Source: Terriglobia bacterium (GTDB taxonomy: Bacteria; Acidobacteriota; Terriglobia; Terriglobales; Acidobacteriaceae). Taken from it: a stretch of 64,000 bases of DNA. The stretch covers positions 1 to 64,000 of the forward strand of contig JAIQGL010000033.1 in the NCBI GenBank assembly GCA_020072585.1, read 5' to 3'. Shown here piece after piece: positions 36,546 through 46,054 of this stretch (positions are counted from its first letter, which is position 1; every line of letters begins with the position of its first letter). The notes beneath the pieces are model-generated. The model did not search any database, was not told the DNA's origin, and saw only the letters and a list, made by a program, of their open reading frames with translations. The position numbers and the translations under genes were made by a program.

Positions 36546-38045
36546 ATGAAAGATCCAATCATTCATGGCGCCATAAGAAATTCACTTCTTCAAGGCTTCT
36601 TGTGTTGCCTGCTGGCAACAGCATTGTTGTTTTCGTTCAGCGTGAAGACCGCGCACGCACAAGACGTTCCTGCGGCAATCGATCCGGGTCCACGCCCCGG
36701 CCCACAACCAAGCATCGGCGGCGCAGGCCATCCGATTCCCGGACTCCCTGCTGACCAGGTGACCTTCTGGGCAGACGGTCTTATCTTGTTTCGCGATACC
36801 GTTTCCGTGAAAGGCACACTCAGTGGTGAACCGCTGGCTGGCCTGGGCCCCGCATTTAACGGCAACAGCTGCTTGTTGTGCCACTCTCAACCGGCGATTG
36901 GGGGAAGCAGCCCGGCGCAGAACCCGCAAATCGGAATCGCCAATCTTGACGGCGCTACCAACACCATTCCTCCGTTTTTGACGGCGGCCGGCCCCGTGCT
37001 TGAAGCACGTTTTATCCACAACGCTGACGGCTCTCCCGACGGTGGCGTGCACGACCTGTTTACCATCACCGGACGCGTTGACGCGCCGGCGAACTGCACC
37101 CTGGCACAGCCGGACTTTGTCACTCAGTTGCAGAATGGAAACATCTCCCTCCGCATTCCTATCCCAACCTTCGGCGAGGGCTTTGTGGAGAATGTGTCAG
37201 AAGACGCTTTCAAGAACAATCTTGCTGCACTGAAAGCGGTAAAAAAAGCTGCTGGTATTGCGGGCCGGTTTAACACCAGCGGCAATGACGGCACCATCAC
37301 CAGATTTGGCTGGAAGGCGCAGAACAAATCCATGCTGATGTTCGCCGGCGAAGCCTCCAACGTTGAGCTGGGCATCACCAACGAAATGTTCACCAACGAG
37401 CGGACAAACAGCGGATGCGCCACCAATGCAACGCCTGAAGACAACACGCACGTGATTATTCCCACCGGAACCAATGCAGGCGACGATGCCAGCCAGGTTT
37501 CTTCGCTGATCGAAAATTTCACGATCTTTATGCGTCTGAATGCGGCCGCTGTTCCCTGTGACTTCTTCACCAGCCAGACCACCTGTCAGCCTCTTGGGGC
37601 TTCCGCCCTGCGTGGGCAGGCATTGTTCGGCACCATTGTTCCAGCCACCGCAGGCACAGCTCCCAATACGGGTATTGGCTGCGTGCTGTGCCACACTGAC
37701 CAATTGCGCACGGCCAAATCCAATCTTGCTTCCCTGAATAATGTCGAGTTCCATCCATTCTCGGACTTCGCTCTGCATCACATGGGCGCGGGACTGGCGG
37801 ACGGCATTAGCCAGGGCCAGGCGGGTCCTGACGAGTTCCGCACCGCACCTCTCTGGGGTGTAGGCCAGCGAATCTTCTTCCTGCATGATGGCCGCACCAA
37901 CAATCTTGTGTCCGCGATTCAGTTGCACGCCAGCCCATGTGCTGTTGGGCAGGTCTGCTCTGAAGCCAACGCGGTCGTGGCAGCCTTCAACGCGCTCACT
38001 CAGGCACAGCAACAAGACCTGATTGCGTTCCTCCGCTCCCTCTAA
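36546..38045 (+). CDS. secreted di-haem cytochrome c, peroxidase/oxidoreductase-like
   Basis: 499 residues with a signal peptide (about 1-38, ending AHA). Two c-type haem sites are visible: CLLCH (C109-C112-H113) and CVLCH (about residue 380), with a distal FLHDGRTNNLVSAIQLH segment near the C-terminus that is typical of di-haem oxidoreductases of the DUF1111 type. It probably transfers electrons in the periplasm. The substrate is unknown. GAAAGGAAG lies before ATG 36546. Confidence 0.85.
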   Translation: MKDPIIHGAIRNSLLQGFLCCLLATALLFSFSVKTAHAQDVPAAIDPGPRPGPQPSIGGAGHPIPGLPADQVTFWADGLILFRDTVSVKGTLSGEPLAGLGPAFNGNSCLLCHSQPAIGGSSPAQNPQIGIANLDGATNTIPPFLTAAGPVLEARFIHNADGSPDGGVHDLFTITGRVDAPANCTLAQPDFVTQLQNGNISLRIPIPTFGEGFVENVSEDAFKNNLAALKAVKKAAGIAGRFNTSGNDGTITRFGWKAQNKSMLMFAGEASNVELGITNEMFTNERTNSGCATNATPEDNTHVIIPTGTNAGDDASQVSSLIENFTIFMRLNAAAVPCDFFTSQTTCQPLGASALRGQALFGTIVPATAGTAPNTGIGCVLCHTDQLRTAKSNLASLNNVEFHPFSDFALHHMGAGLADGISQGQAGPDEFRTAPLWGVGQRIFFLHDGRTNNLVSAIQLHASPCAVGQVCSEANAVVAAFNALTQAQQQDLIAFLRSL

Positions 38046-38178
38046 TCCCCGTTCGCCTTTCTTCCACTCACCGGTTGGGCCTTCGCATTGAAGGCCCGGC
38101 CGGCCCGCCCCCTTGAGCGCCATATGCAGTATCGCTTGCGCAGCCCGCCGGACCATGGCAAGCTAGTAGTTCATTCCC

Positions 38179-39717
38179 TTGCCCACATTGGAACAAACAA
38201 CGACTGAGACTCCCTACCCCACCGGCTTGCCCGCCGACGTGCTGGATGTGTTGATTGTGGGCGCAGGTTTTTCCGGCCTGGGCATGGCAATCAAACTTCT
38301 TGAGAGCGGCACAAAATCATTTCTCGTGATTGAGAAGGCCGACGACATCGGCGGCACGTGGTACGTAAACCAGTATCCCGGATGCGCCTGCGATATCCCC
38401 TCGCATCTATATTCATTTTCTTTTGACCGCAATCCCAACTGGAGCCGCATGTACTCCGGGCGCGACGAAATCCAGCGCTATCTGAAATCCTGCGCGCAGC
38501 GATTTGGCGTGAATCAGTACATTCGCGTGAATACCAGCATGCAGACAGCGGTTTGGGATGATGCCGCCGCGCATTGGCGCGTAACCACCGGAGATGGAGC
38601 AACCATCCGGGCGCGCGTTCTGATTTCCGCCGTGGGTGCGCTGCATGTTCCCATGTTCCCTGAAATTCCCGGCATGGAGAAATTTGCCGGACCGGCATTC
38701 CACTCCACCTGGTGGGACTCAAGCGTGCCGCTCGAAGGCAAGCGCGTTGCGGTGATCGGCACCGGCGCCAGCGCGATCCAGTTTGTGCCGGAGATCGCGC
38801 CGAAGGTCAGCAAGCTGTCCGTGTTCCAGCGCACGCCGCCGTGGATCGTCCCGAAAACCGATTTTGCCATCCCGGAACGCTGGCAGAAACGCTTTCGCCG
38901 TCTCCCCATTTTTACGTGGCTCCTGCGCACCGGACTGTTCTGGATGTATGAGATTCGCGTCTGGGGATTTCTGGGAAAGGTGGAAGCGCTGCGCAATCGC
39001 GGAGAAAAGATGGCGGTGGAACACCTTGCCGCCCAGGTACCCGATCCCAAACTGCGCGCGCGGCTCACGCCTAACTACCGGTTCGGATGCAAGCGCGTGC
39101 TCATCTCCAATGATTTTTATCCGGCGATTCAACGGCCAAATGTTGAGTTTGTCACCGACGCCATCCGCGAAATTCGCGAGCACAGTATTGTTACGCAGGA
39201 TGGCGCCGAGCGTCCGGTGGACGTGCTGATTTACGCAACCGGCTTTCGCGCCACCGAACCGCTGCATGACACGCGCGTGGTGGGCCGCAATGGCCTGGAT
39301 ATCCACCAGGCATGGAAAGAGCGGATCAGCGCCTACCTGGGCGTGACCGTCAGCGGCTTCCCTAATTTCTTTATCCTGCTTGGCCCCAACACCGGCCTGG
39401 GACACAACTCCGTGGTGCTGATGAGTGAAGCGCAGATCGGTTACGTGATGGACTGCCTGCGCCTGATGCGCAAACGCGGCAGCAAAACCATGGAGGTCAA
39501 ACCCGCCACGCAGCAGCGCTTTGTGGAAGAGCTGAGAAAACGCCTGGCTGGAACGGTGTGGGAGTCAGGCGGTTGCAGAAGCTGGTATCAGGACGCTAAA
39601 ACCGGGGAGAGCCCTGTGATCTGGCCGGGATCAGTGGTCAGATATAAGCGCAAGACGCGGGCGGTGGCGGAGCGGGATTATGTGCTGAGCAATGGCGCGC
39701 CTTTCACGGCCAAATAA
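38179..39717 (+). CDS. flavin-containing monooxygenase, Baeyer-Villiger type
   Basis: 512 residues. FAD-binding GAGFSGLG lies near residue 30 and a second Rossmann motif GTGASAIQF near 195. The Baeyer-Villiger signature F-x-G-x-x-x-H-x-x-x-W/D is FAGPAFHSTWWD. The family uses NADPH and oxygen to convert ketones to esters, or to hydroxylate related substrates. A TTG at 38179 is the most likely start since no ATG or GTG precedes the FAD motif within reach; no strong ribosome site is visible. Confidence 0.88.
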   Translation: MPTLEQTTTETPYPTGLPADVLDVLIVGAGFSGLGMAIKLLESGTKSFLVIEKADDIGGTWYVNQYPGCACDIPSHLYSFSFDRNPNWSRMYSGRDEIQRYLKSCAQRFGVNQYIRVNTSMQTAVWDDAAAHWRVTTGDGATIRARVLISAVGALHVPMFPEIPGMEKFAGPAFHSTWWDSSVPLEGKRVAVIGTGASAIQFVPEIAPKVSKLSVFQRTPPWIVPKTDFAIPERWQKRFRRLPIFTWLLRTGLFWMYEIRVWGFLGKVEALRNRGEKMAVEHLAAQVPDPKLRARLTPNYRFGCKRVLISNDFYPAIQRPNVEFVTDAIREIREHSIVTQDGAERPVDVLIYATGFRATEPLHDTRVVGRNGLDIHQAWKERISAYLGVTVSGFPNFFILLGPNTGLGHNSVVLMSEAQIGYVMDCLRLMRKRGSKTMEVKPATQQRFVEELRKRLAGTVWESGGCRSWYQDAKTGESPVIWPGSVVRYKRKTRAVAERDYVLSNGAPFTAK

Positions 39718-39738
39718 AGCGGATAAGCTACGAACTCG

Positions 39739-40257
39739 TTACAGGTCCGACTCCAGAATGAGCGACCAAAATTCCATATCGATTTCACCACTGTTCTTGC
39801 TCCGAATCGCCTGTAAACTCTGGTCAAGCTCTTCTTTAGACAATGGATTTTCTTCCAGTTGGACTGGATCCGCTCGCCCAACTGAAACTTTTTGAATGGT
39901 TTTCAGCGCAAATGCAAATGCATCCAGTGAAGTAGCAATGAGACGTGGATTCCAGACTCCCTCTCCAGGCATATCCGTCATGACCGGGAAATTGGAATTT
40001 CCTGTGTCCAGAATCAGCGGATCGCCAGTCAGTGTGTCATTGCCTATGACGACCCAATTGGTCTTCCAGGATCCAGAAGAACCGTCGCAAAGGGATTCGC
40101 CTTCCGGAGAGCGCGAGTAACCGACCTGATTGGCCTCGATTTCAGCAGGTAGGCAGAGGCTCAGCCCGCCGTAACCAAAGCTAATTTCTCGAAAGCCTAG
40201 CGATTTGAACCAATCATCGTATTTTTGGGGAATCATGAGTAACTTGAACTTAGGCAA
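39739..40257 (-). CDS. SUKH/SMI1-KNR4-like protein
   Basis: 172 residues. The segments WVVIGNDTLTGDPLILDT, GEGVWNPRLIATSLDAFAFAL and the tyrosine-rich start are typical of SMI1/KNR4 (SUKH) domains. In bacteria these often are immunity proteins for contact-dependent toxins. No toxin gene adjoins it. The gene is a little lower in GC than its neighbours. The start is TTG 40257, with an ATG at 40236 as alternative. Confidence 0.65.
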   Translation of the reverse strand: MPKFKLLMIPQKYDDWFKSLGFREISFGYGGLSLCLPAEIEANQVGYSRSPEGESLCDGSSGSWKTNWVVIGNDTLTGDPLILDTGNSNFPVMTDMPGEGVWNPRLIATSLDAFAFALKTIQKVSVGRADPVQLEENPLSKEELDQSLQAIRSKNSGEIDMEFWSLILESDL

Positions 40258-40271
40258 AGCAACACTCTCGC

Positions 40272-41159
40272 TTACGAGAGCTTCCCTTTTTTCCTTAACC
40301 CAGCGCGCTCTTCCAGCAGCATGATGGTAGCCGAGTAATCCAGATCATCATGCCCATCCTTGCTGGCTTCTTCATAGATTTCGTCGATCTTGGTGAGCCC
40401 GGGAAGTTCCACGCCATTCTCTTTGGCGGCGTCCATCATCAGGTGCATGTCTTTGTGCATGAGCTTGAGCGGAAAGTTGGGTGAGTAGTCCTGGCTCAGG
40501 ATGAACGGCTTTTTGTACTCCGCCACGCCGGAGCGGATCATGGAAGCCTCAATCAACTCGAACATCTTCTCCGGCGGCACGCCCAGCTTTTTGGCCAGGG
40601 TAAGGCTCTCGCAGAGTCCTTCATAGATAAATACGATGTTCATGTTCTGCGCGAGCTTGGCGGAGAGGCCCTTTCCGTTGTCGCCCATGTGGATGACTTT
40701 TTTCCCCATGGCGCGGAGCAGCGGTTCAACGCGCTCAATGTTGTGCGGCGCGCCGCCGATCATAAAGATCAACTGCCCGCTCTCCGCGGCGATCTTGGAG
40801 CCGGTGACGGGGGCGTCAAGAAATTCGCAGCCTTTTTCCTGCAGGCCTTCCATAAAGAGCAGGCTTGCAGAAGGCGAAATGGTACTGGAGTCAACGACGA
40901 TGGCCCCGCTGGAAAGGCCTTCAATGGCCCCGCCGGGACCAAACAGGACGTTCTGCACGGCCTTGGTATCGGAGACGCAGACCCACACGGCTTCTTTGTC
41001 CCTGGCAGCCTCGGCCGGTGTGGCGGCAGTTGTGGCCCCTTCCACTTCGCGGGGCGTACGGTTCCAGACGGTAACTTCATGACCGGCTTTGACAAGGTTC
41101 ACGGCCATGGGCCGTCCCATGATTCCAAGACCTAAAAAGGCTACTCGCATGTTTGGCAT
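40272..41159 (-). CDS. beta-hydroxyacid dehydrogenase (3-hydroxyisobutyrate/tartronate type)
   Basis: 295 residues. The N-terminal NAD(P)-binding motif is VAFLGLGIMGRPMAVNL. VVDSSTISP and the substrate signature DAPVTGSKIAAESGQL follow, with the catalytic lysine in GKGLSAKLAQN. The all-helical C-terminal dimerisation domain ends with SATIMLLEE. Members oxidise 3-hydroxyisobutyrate or reduce tartronate or glyoxylate semialdehydes; which one applies cannot be decided here. It is 14 bases from the SUKH-like gene on the same strand. Confidence 0.88.
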   Translation of the reverse strand: MPNMRVAFLGLGIMGRPMAVNLVKAGHEVTVWNRTPREVEGATTAATPAEAARDKEAVWVCVSDTKAVQNVLFGPGGAIEGLSSGAIVVDSSTISPSASLLFMEGLQEKGCEFLDAPVTGSKIAAESGQLIFMIGGAPHNIERVEPLLRAMGKKVIHMGDNGKGLSAKLAQNMNIVFIYEGLCESLTLAKKLGVPPEKMFELIEASMIRSGVAEYKKPFILSQDYSPNFPLKLMHKDMHLMMDAAKENGVELPGLTKIDEIYEEASKDGHDDLDYSATIMLLEERAGLRKKGKLS

Positions 41160-41370
41160 TAAACTTGTTGGGAGTGGAGTGCGTCAAGTAGGAAGCAACT
41201 AGCATTGGCAACCGGCAATTAGCCAAAGCTGGTTGTGCGGGAAATATGAGGGTGGCTAGCGACACTTTCACGGCAGGCGAAACACAGGGTAAACGTAATG
41301 CCGGACGGGAAAGCGGGCCGAGCAGTGATACAATTTTAGGTTTCTCCGAATCTCTCTAAAGGATCCATCG

Positions 41371-42552
41371 ATGTCCCAGATTTCCACCCAGATTGCCCCG
41401 CCGCCGCAGCCGCTGGTGGCGCTCACCGAAGATGAAGTTTTGTTTCGCGATAACGTACGCCAGTTTGCCGACCAGGCACTGCGGCCCAAGGTCCGTGAAA
41501 TGGACGAAAAAGGCGTGTTTGAGCACGAACTGATCGATCAGTTTTTCTCTCTCGGGCTGATGGGGGTCGAGGTACCGGAGCAGTACGGGGGCGCGGGGGG
41601 GAAATTCTTTGAAGCGATCCTGGCTGTGGAAGAGATTTCGCGGGTTGACGCGTCCGCCGGCGTGATTGTTGATGTGCAGAACACGCTGGTCAACAACGCG
41701 CTGGTGCGCTGGAGCACGGAAGACCAGAAGCGCCGTTATCTGCCCCGGATGACCAGCAATACGGTGGGGGCCTATGCGCTGAGCGAGGCTTCATCCGGCT
41801 CTGACGCTTTTGCCATGCAGACGCGCGCAGAGCTTAAAGGCAATGAATACGTGCTGAACGGCCGCAAGATGTGGATCACGAACGGCAAAGAGGCGGGAGT
41901 ATTTGTGCTGTTTGCCACGCTCGACCCTGCGGCCGGATACAAGGGAATTACGGCGTTCATCGTGGAAAAAACATTTTCCGGCTTCAGCGTGGGCAAGAAG
42001 GAAGACAAGCTGGGCATCCGCGCCTCAAGCACCTGCGAACTCATTCTGGAAGATTGCCGCGTGCCGAAAGAGAATGTTCTGGGCGAAGTGGGCAAAGGTT
42101 ACAAGATCGCGATTGAAACGCTGAATGAAGGGCGCATCGGCATTGGCGCGCAGATGCTGGGACTGGCGCGCGGAGCCTGGGAAAGCGCTCTTAAGTATTC
42201 GCAGGAGCGCAAGCAGTTCGGAAAAAGCATTTCTGACTTCCAGGGAATCCAGTTCCAGCTGGCGCAGATGGCCACGGAGATTGAAGCCGTGAAAATGATG
42301 GTCTACAACGCGGCGCGCATGAAAGATGCGGGAATGAATTTTGTGAAAGAGGCGGCCATGACCAAGCTGTTTGCGTCACAGGTGGCTGAGCGCGTGGCGT
42401 CATTGGCGGTGGAGATTTACGGCGGCTACGGCTTTACGAAAGATTATCCGGTGGAGAAATATTATCGCGACGCCAAGATCGGGAAGATTTACGAAGGCAC
42501 CTCCAACATGCAGCTGCAAACCATTGCCAAGATGCTGCTGGGAGGGAAATAA
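41371..42552 (+). CDS. acyl-CoA dehydrogenase
   Basis: 393 residues. FAD-dependent dehydrogenase of fatty-acyl or branched-chain CoA. Seen are the acyl-CoA dehydrogenase signature YALSEASSGSDAF, LNGRKMWITNGKEAGVF, and the C-terminal IYGGYGFTKDYPVEKYYRDAK then IYEGTSNMQ, with the catalytic-base glutamate in YEGTSN as in short-chain enzymes. It acts in beta-oxidation or amino-acid degradation with electron transfer flavoprotein as acceptor. A 20-residue N-terminal Pro-rich lead is slightly long. Confidence 0.93.
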   Translation: MSQISTQIAPPPQPLVALTEDEVLFRDNVRQFADQALRPKVREMDEKGVFEHELIDQFFSLGLMGVEVPEQYGGAGGKFFEAILAVEEISRVDASAGVIVDVQNTLVNNALVRWSTEDQKRRYLPRMTSNTVGAYALSEASSGSDAFAMQTRAELKGNEYVLNGRKMWITNGKEAGVFVLFATLDPAAGYKGITAFIVEKTFSGFSVGKKEDKLGIRASSTCELILEDCRVPKENVLGEVGKGYKIAIETLNEGRIGIGAQMLGLARGAWESALKYSQERKQFGKSISDFQGIQFQLAQMATEIEAVKMMVYNAARMKDAGMNFVKEAAMTKLFASQVAERVASLAVEIYGGYGFTKDYPVEKYYRDAKIGKIYEGTSNMQLQTIAKMLLGGK

Positions 42553-42627
42553 GCCACCCAACCCGAGATTTGTACATCCTGCAAGCCACTTAGAATCAGC
42601 AGCTTGTAATAGGGTTACCTTTTTCAT

Positions 42628-42640
42628 CAGGGAGTCCCTG
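42628..42640. other. short perfect palindrome
   Basis: CAGGGA-G-TCCCTG lies between the acyl-CoA dehydrogenase gene and the next gene. It lacks a T-run, so it is either a weak terminator or an operator. Confidence 0.35.
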
Positions 42641-42741
42641 ATTGTGCCTACAGATTAAGGTGGTTTAAACTACTGGACAATTCCGGCTGCACACCCCCTA
42701 TTGCAAGGATACGAAACTTTCATAAGTGCAGGAGTAAACGT

Positions 42742-44346
42742 TTGGGCCAGGATCCCCAGAAGGAACTGAAAGACCTTAAAACCGTTCACACCTTTTATCT
42801 TGGGCTGCTCGAAAAGAACCTGGGACATGGTGTGCCCGTTCCTGCTGAGATCAAGGACTCAACCAACCCGCCTGCGAGCGCGGACGAACTCAACCACAAT
42901 TTCAAGATGTGGCTGGACCTGATCGACCTTGCGCTAACGCCTCCGCTGGTGCGCGACGCGTTGAAGACCATTCCCGGATTTGAGACCGCGCACGCACTGC
43001 TGCGCTATTTCACCGGCAAAGCATCGCAACGCTCCGGCGATCGCGACAAGACAGACTGCATCATCACCTATCTGTTCCGCACTCCGTCGCCGGGTGATCG
43101 TCCAGCAGCGTGGCAACGGCCTGAGGTAGACAGCTCCTACGCCTTCATCTCGCAAGCCGCGCTGGCATTTGAAGCTGAGTTGTACCGCGCTCTGGAAGAT
43201 GTATCGATTGAGACCATGCCGCCGGAGCACGTCACTCTGCTGCAGGAGTTTGAATATCTCTACCAGGAGCTGGAAGAGTTCCGGCATTTTGACCAGATCA
43301 TCGACTCTGGAATCGTGCAGCGCGTGCGCGAACTGAAGCAGTCCCTGGGCATGTCGTTCTATCATCCCGATTCACTGGCGAGCCTGGCGGTATGGAACGA
43401 TATTTTTGGACGGAAGTTTGACGAACTGTTCCACGATGCCGCGGTCCAGATCAAGACATTTGCAGAGGGCATACAGAGAGACGGCGGCAGCCTCCTCTCA
43501 CGTGTGGACGGTGATATCACAGTCAAAAACCTGAGCGAGGTAGCGACCAAGCAAATACTGGCGGAGGACTACCAGGTCGCACAGGACGAGTTCCGCAAAG
43601 TATCAAAATACAAGAAGGTGGTGGACAGCAAACGTCCCGTGAGAATGGCTACCGCAAGCGGACCGCGGCAGTCAGGGCCGCCTCCTTCCGCGCCACCTCC
43701 GCCGCGGCCTACGATTCCAACACAACAGGCAGCACACGGCCCTTCAACCAATGTACCGCCACCTCCGCCGCCGCAGGCGCCGGGAATCGGGGTACGGTCA
43801 CAAGGAGTTTCATCGCAAACGCTGAACGCGGAAGTGCTGGCGGTAGCGCCATCGCAAGCAGTGCAGAACGCGGTGCAAGAAGGCAAGATACACAGCTCGC
43901 GCCAGGCCATCAAGGAACACGTTCGCAGCTCTGATCCGAAGGTAGCTCACGTTTTCCCCGTCAAGAACTCCAGGATCATACTTTCTCCCGCGGAAGTAGA
44001 GGCTTTTAAGGCGGAATACCAGAGTGAAAAGAGCTTTCGCGCGGACTACGCCAGCATGATGATGACGATTGTGGCTTATCTCTCGCGCATGGTGATTGAA
44101 GTGGACGAGTACAATCAGAAGGCGAGTTCGGCATATCTATGGAAGCCACATGCGGACGCACTGGGCTATCTGGTGAGCACGCTGGAGCGGCTCAGCATGG
44201 AAGCAGATCAGGTAATGGCCGTGGCCCGCGCGCGCGGACTGGGTGAGAAAGCTTCCAGCATGTCAGCATCGCTGGAAAAATTGCGCGAGTACGCAAAGAC
44301 AGTGTCGCAGACCTTGCAATCAGCCAATCACAATCCCAAGGGCTAA
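42742..44346 (+). CDS. large hypothetical protein with a proline-rich linker
   Basis: 534 residues, starting TTG with AGGAG seven bases ahead. An N-terminal helical domain (about 1-300) contains ALLRYFTGKASQRSGDRDKTDC and LASLAVWNDIFGRKFDELF. A proline-rich linker (about 305-355, with PPPSAPPPPRP and VPPPPPPQAP) follows, then a second helical domain with long amphipathic segments. No signal peptide or membrane helix is seen. The family is unknown to me; a cytoplasmic scaffold or assembly role is one guess. Confidence 0.75.
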   Translation: MGQDPQKELKDLKTVHTFYLGLLEKNLGHGVPVPAEIKDSTNPPASADELNHNFKMWLDLIDLALTPPLVRDALKTIPGFETAHALLRYFTGKASQRSGDRDKTDCIITYLFRTPSPGDRPAAWQRPEVDSSYAFISQAALAFEAELYRALEDVSIETMPPEHVTLLQEFEYLYQELEEFRHFDQIIDSGIVQRVRELKQSLGMSFYHPDSLASLAVWNDIFGRKFDELFHDAAVQIKTFAEGIQRDGGSLLSRVDGDITVKNLSEVATKQILAEDYQVAQDEFRKVSKYKKVVDSKRPVRMATASGPRQSGPPPSAPPPPRPTIPTQQAAHGPSTNVPPPPPPQAPGIGVRSQGVSSQTLNAEVLAVAPSQAVQNAVQEGKIHSSRQAIKEHVRSSDPKVAHVFPVKNSRIILSPAEVEAFKAEYQSEKSFRADYASMMMTIVAYLSRMVIEVDEYNQKASSAYLWKPHADALGYLVSTLERLSMEADQVMAVARARGLGEKASSMSASLEKLREYAKTVSQTLQSANHNPKG

Positions 44347-44403
44347 ACGCCAGCCTTTCATTGTCCGTTTGAAAATGTTCGCTCGAAAGATTCGATCGGA
44401 AAC

Positions 44404-44682
44404 TTATTTTGTGGAACCGTCTTTTGTGTTGTATTCCACTCCAGAGTAGGGCTCTGTCTTCCCTGTTTGATGGGCGCTGACAGGTGGCATACGCTTCTTC
44501 CGCGCAACAGGTTTCTTCACGCCAAGAGCAATATCGGCCAGTTCCAGAAACCGGCTGCTATTGGGTGCGCCGCCAGGACGGTTCTCCCAGGCGCGTTCTC
44601 CTGCTGGTCCCTTCAGGCTATAACGGGGAGCGATCCACAGGTCCTTGGAGACCTCTGGCTGTTTATCTGATTTCTTAGGCAT
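44404..44682 (-). CDS. small basic hypothetical protein
   Basis: 92 residues from ATG 44682, with GAGGC upstream. It is rich in Lys, Pro and Arg and likely disordered, with the recognisable segments RYSLKGPAGERAWENRPGG and FLELADIALGVKKPVARKK. No relatives are known to me. Composition supports coding only weakly. Confidence 0.45.
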   Translation of the reverse strand: MPKKSDKQPEVSKDLWIAPRYSLKGPAGERAWENRPGGAPNSSRFLELADIALGVKKPVARKKRMPPVSAHQTGKTEPYSGVEYNTKDGSTK

Positions 44683-44865
44683 GGGTGCTTGCCTCAATTA
44701 TCGCCATTTGGCGCAAGGTTTTCAACCGGCAAATGTTCCGTCTCCCCGCGTAAATGCGGGTGAAAAAGTAGCGGCGGACATGTCGGCAGCAGAGGATGCG
44801 GAAGAGACTATATCGCCAGTGGTTTTCCTGAGCGCGTCATGGGTGAAACCGCAATATCGCCACGG

Positions 44866-45471
44866 CTAGTGGTTAGCGCGGCTGGCCGGGGGAGTAATTC
44901 CATTCATGCGCAGATATTCCACTATCTGGCCGTATTCATCAGCATCATGAATCACGGCCCCTACAGCTATATTGATACGAGCCGCCGTGCCGCCGCGGAA
45001 CGGAATCTGCTCCAGTGCGTTTTCAGTAGTTAGAGTTTTGGCGGCGCGATGCCCAACGGCAAACGAGTCCTTCAGGAATTGAATGATCTCCGCCTTGGTC
45101 TTGAACTCGTCTGGACCATTGGTGCTCTTGATGTTCTCAGGAATCTTCTCGCCGGTCAGGATCGTCCAGAAACGGTAGTTTACGGTGGCTGAGTGCTTGA
45201 TCAGTTGCGCGAAAGTGCGCACGTCCTTGTAGGCGCTGCCGGGGATGTTGAGACTGGCGGGAGTGAAGTTGAATTTATCTTCCGGCATGGCCTCGGCTGC
45301 TTCCATCATGTGCTTTTCGTAACCGCTGACCTGAAGCTCTATCGCAGCAACAATGTTCGCCGAAGGCACAGGTGTGGGCTGAGCCGACGGGGCGGGGCCT
45401 TGAGCGAAGACAAGGGTACTCATGGCAAAGCTAAGCGCCGCCAGCAGGCGGAACATCCCCAGATGTTTCAT
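44866..45471 (-). CDS. exported DinB-like four-helix protein
   Basis: 201 residues from the ATG preceded by AAAAGGAGAA; an in-frame start at 45507 is less likely. A signal peptide (about 1-23) is followed by a DinB/YfiT-type bundle. Metal-ligand histidines fit SGYEKHMMEAAE, IKHSATVNYRFW and VIHDADEYGQIVEYLRMNGI. DinB superfamily members bind a divalent metal and include thiol transferases. Function of the exported acidobacterial forms is unknown. Confidence 0.8.
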   Translation of the reverse strand: MKHLGMFRLLAALSFAMSTLVFAQGPAPSAQPTPVPSANIVAAIELQVSGYEKHMMEAAEAMPEDKFNFTPASLNIPGSAYKDVRTFAQLIKHSATVNYRFWTILTGEKIPENIKSTNGPDEFKTKAEIIQFLKDSFAVGHRAAKTLTTENALEQIPFRGGTAARINIAVGAVIHDADEYGQIVEYLRMNGITPPASRANH

Positions 45472-45604
45472 GGTCAACTTCTCCTTTTTATTGATGGGCA
45501 GACGCATTCTAAATGATACTGCGTCTGGAAGTTCTATCTTGTCGGATCAAAAGAAGCACGGAGACCGCCCCGCTCTTGCCGTGTTACTTTTGACGCCCAA
45601 ATGT

Positions 45605-46054
45605 TCAATCTCCCAGCATAACTGCAGGGTGAAAAAAGTAGTCACGCACATGGCGACGGCAGAGAGTATAGAGAAAAGCGGAAGAGATCATAACGCCCGT
45701 AATCGTCCTGATCGCGTCATGGATGATGAAATAACTGACGATATCGCCACAGGCATCGACGGTGAAGAGAGAAACTGTGAACCGCCAGGCCCATTTACTC
45801 CCGTGCAGCAATCCGCGGGCAGCTTGAGAGATGACGGCGCCAAGCATAAGCAGGAATAGGCCTGAAATCGGCCCAATGGACTGAAACATAGCAGCCCCGG
45901 CAGGGTTGAGGCTCCATATACGATCAAGCAACCAGCCAGGAAAAAGCAGAGAGAATCCGACAATGATCGAGATGCCAGTGGCGGCAAAGAGGAATGCAGC
46001 AACGATCGAAACAGCTAGTGGCCGGCGTGGAGCACCGTGCTCTGTCGCATTCAT
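45605..46054 (-). CDS. four-helix membrane protein
   Basis: 149 residues with four predicted membrane helices (about 13-35, 55-77, 85-105 and 112-132). No motif is recognised. Its ATG overlaps the stop of the receiver-like gene by four bases, so the two are translationally coupled. Confidence 0.7.
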   Translation of the reverse strand: MNATEHGAPRRPLAVSIVAAFLFAATGISIIVGFSLLFPGWLLDRIWSLNPAGAAMFQSIGPISGLFLLMLGAVISQAARGLLHGSKWAWRFTVSLFTVDACGDIVSYFIIHDAIRTITGVMISSAFLYTLCRRHVRDYFFHPAVMLGD

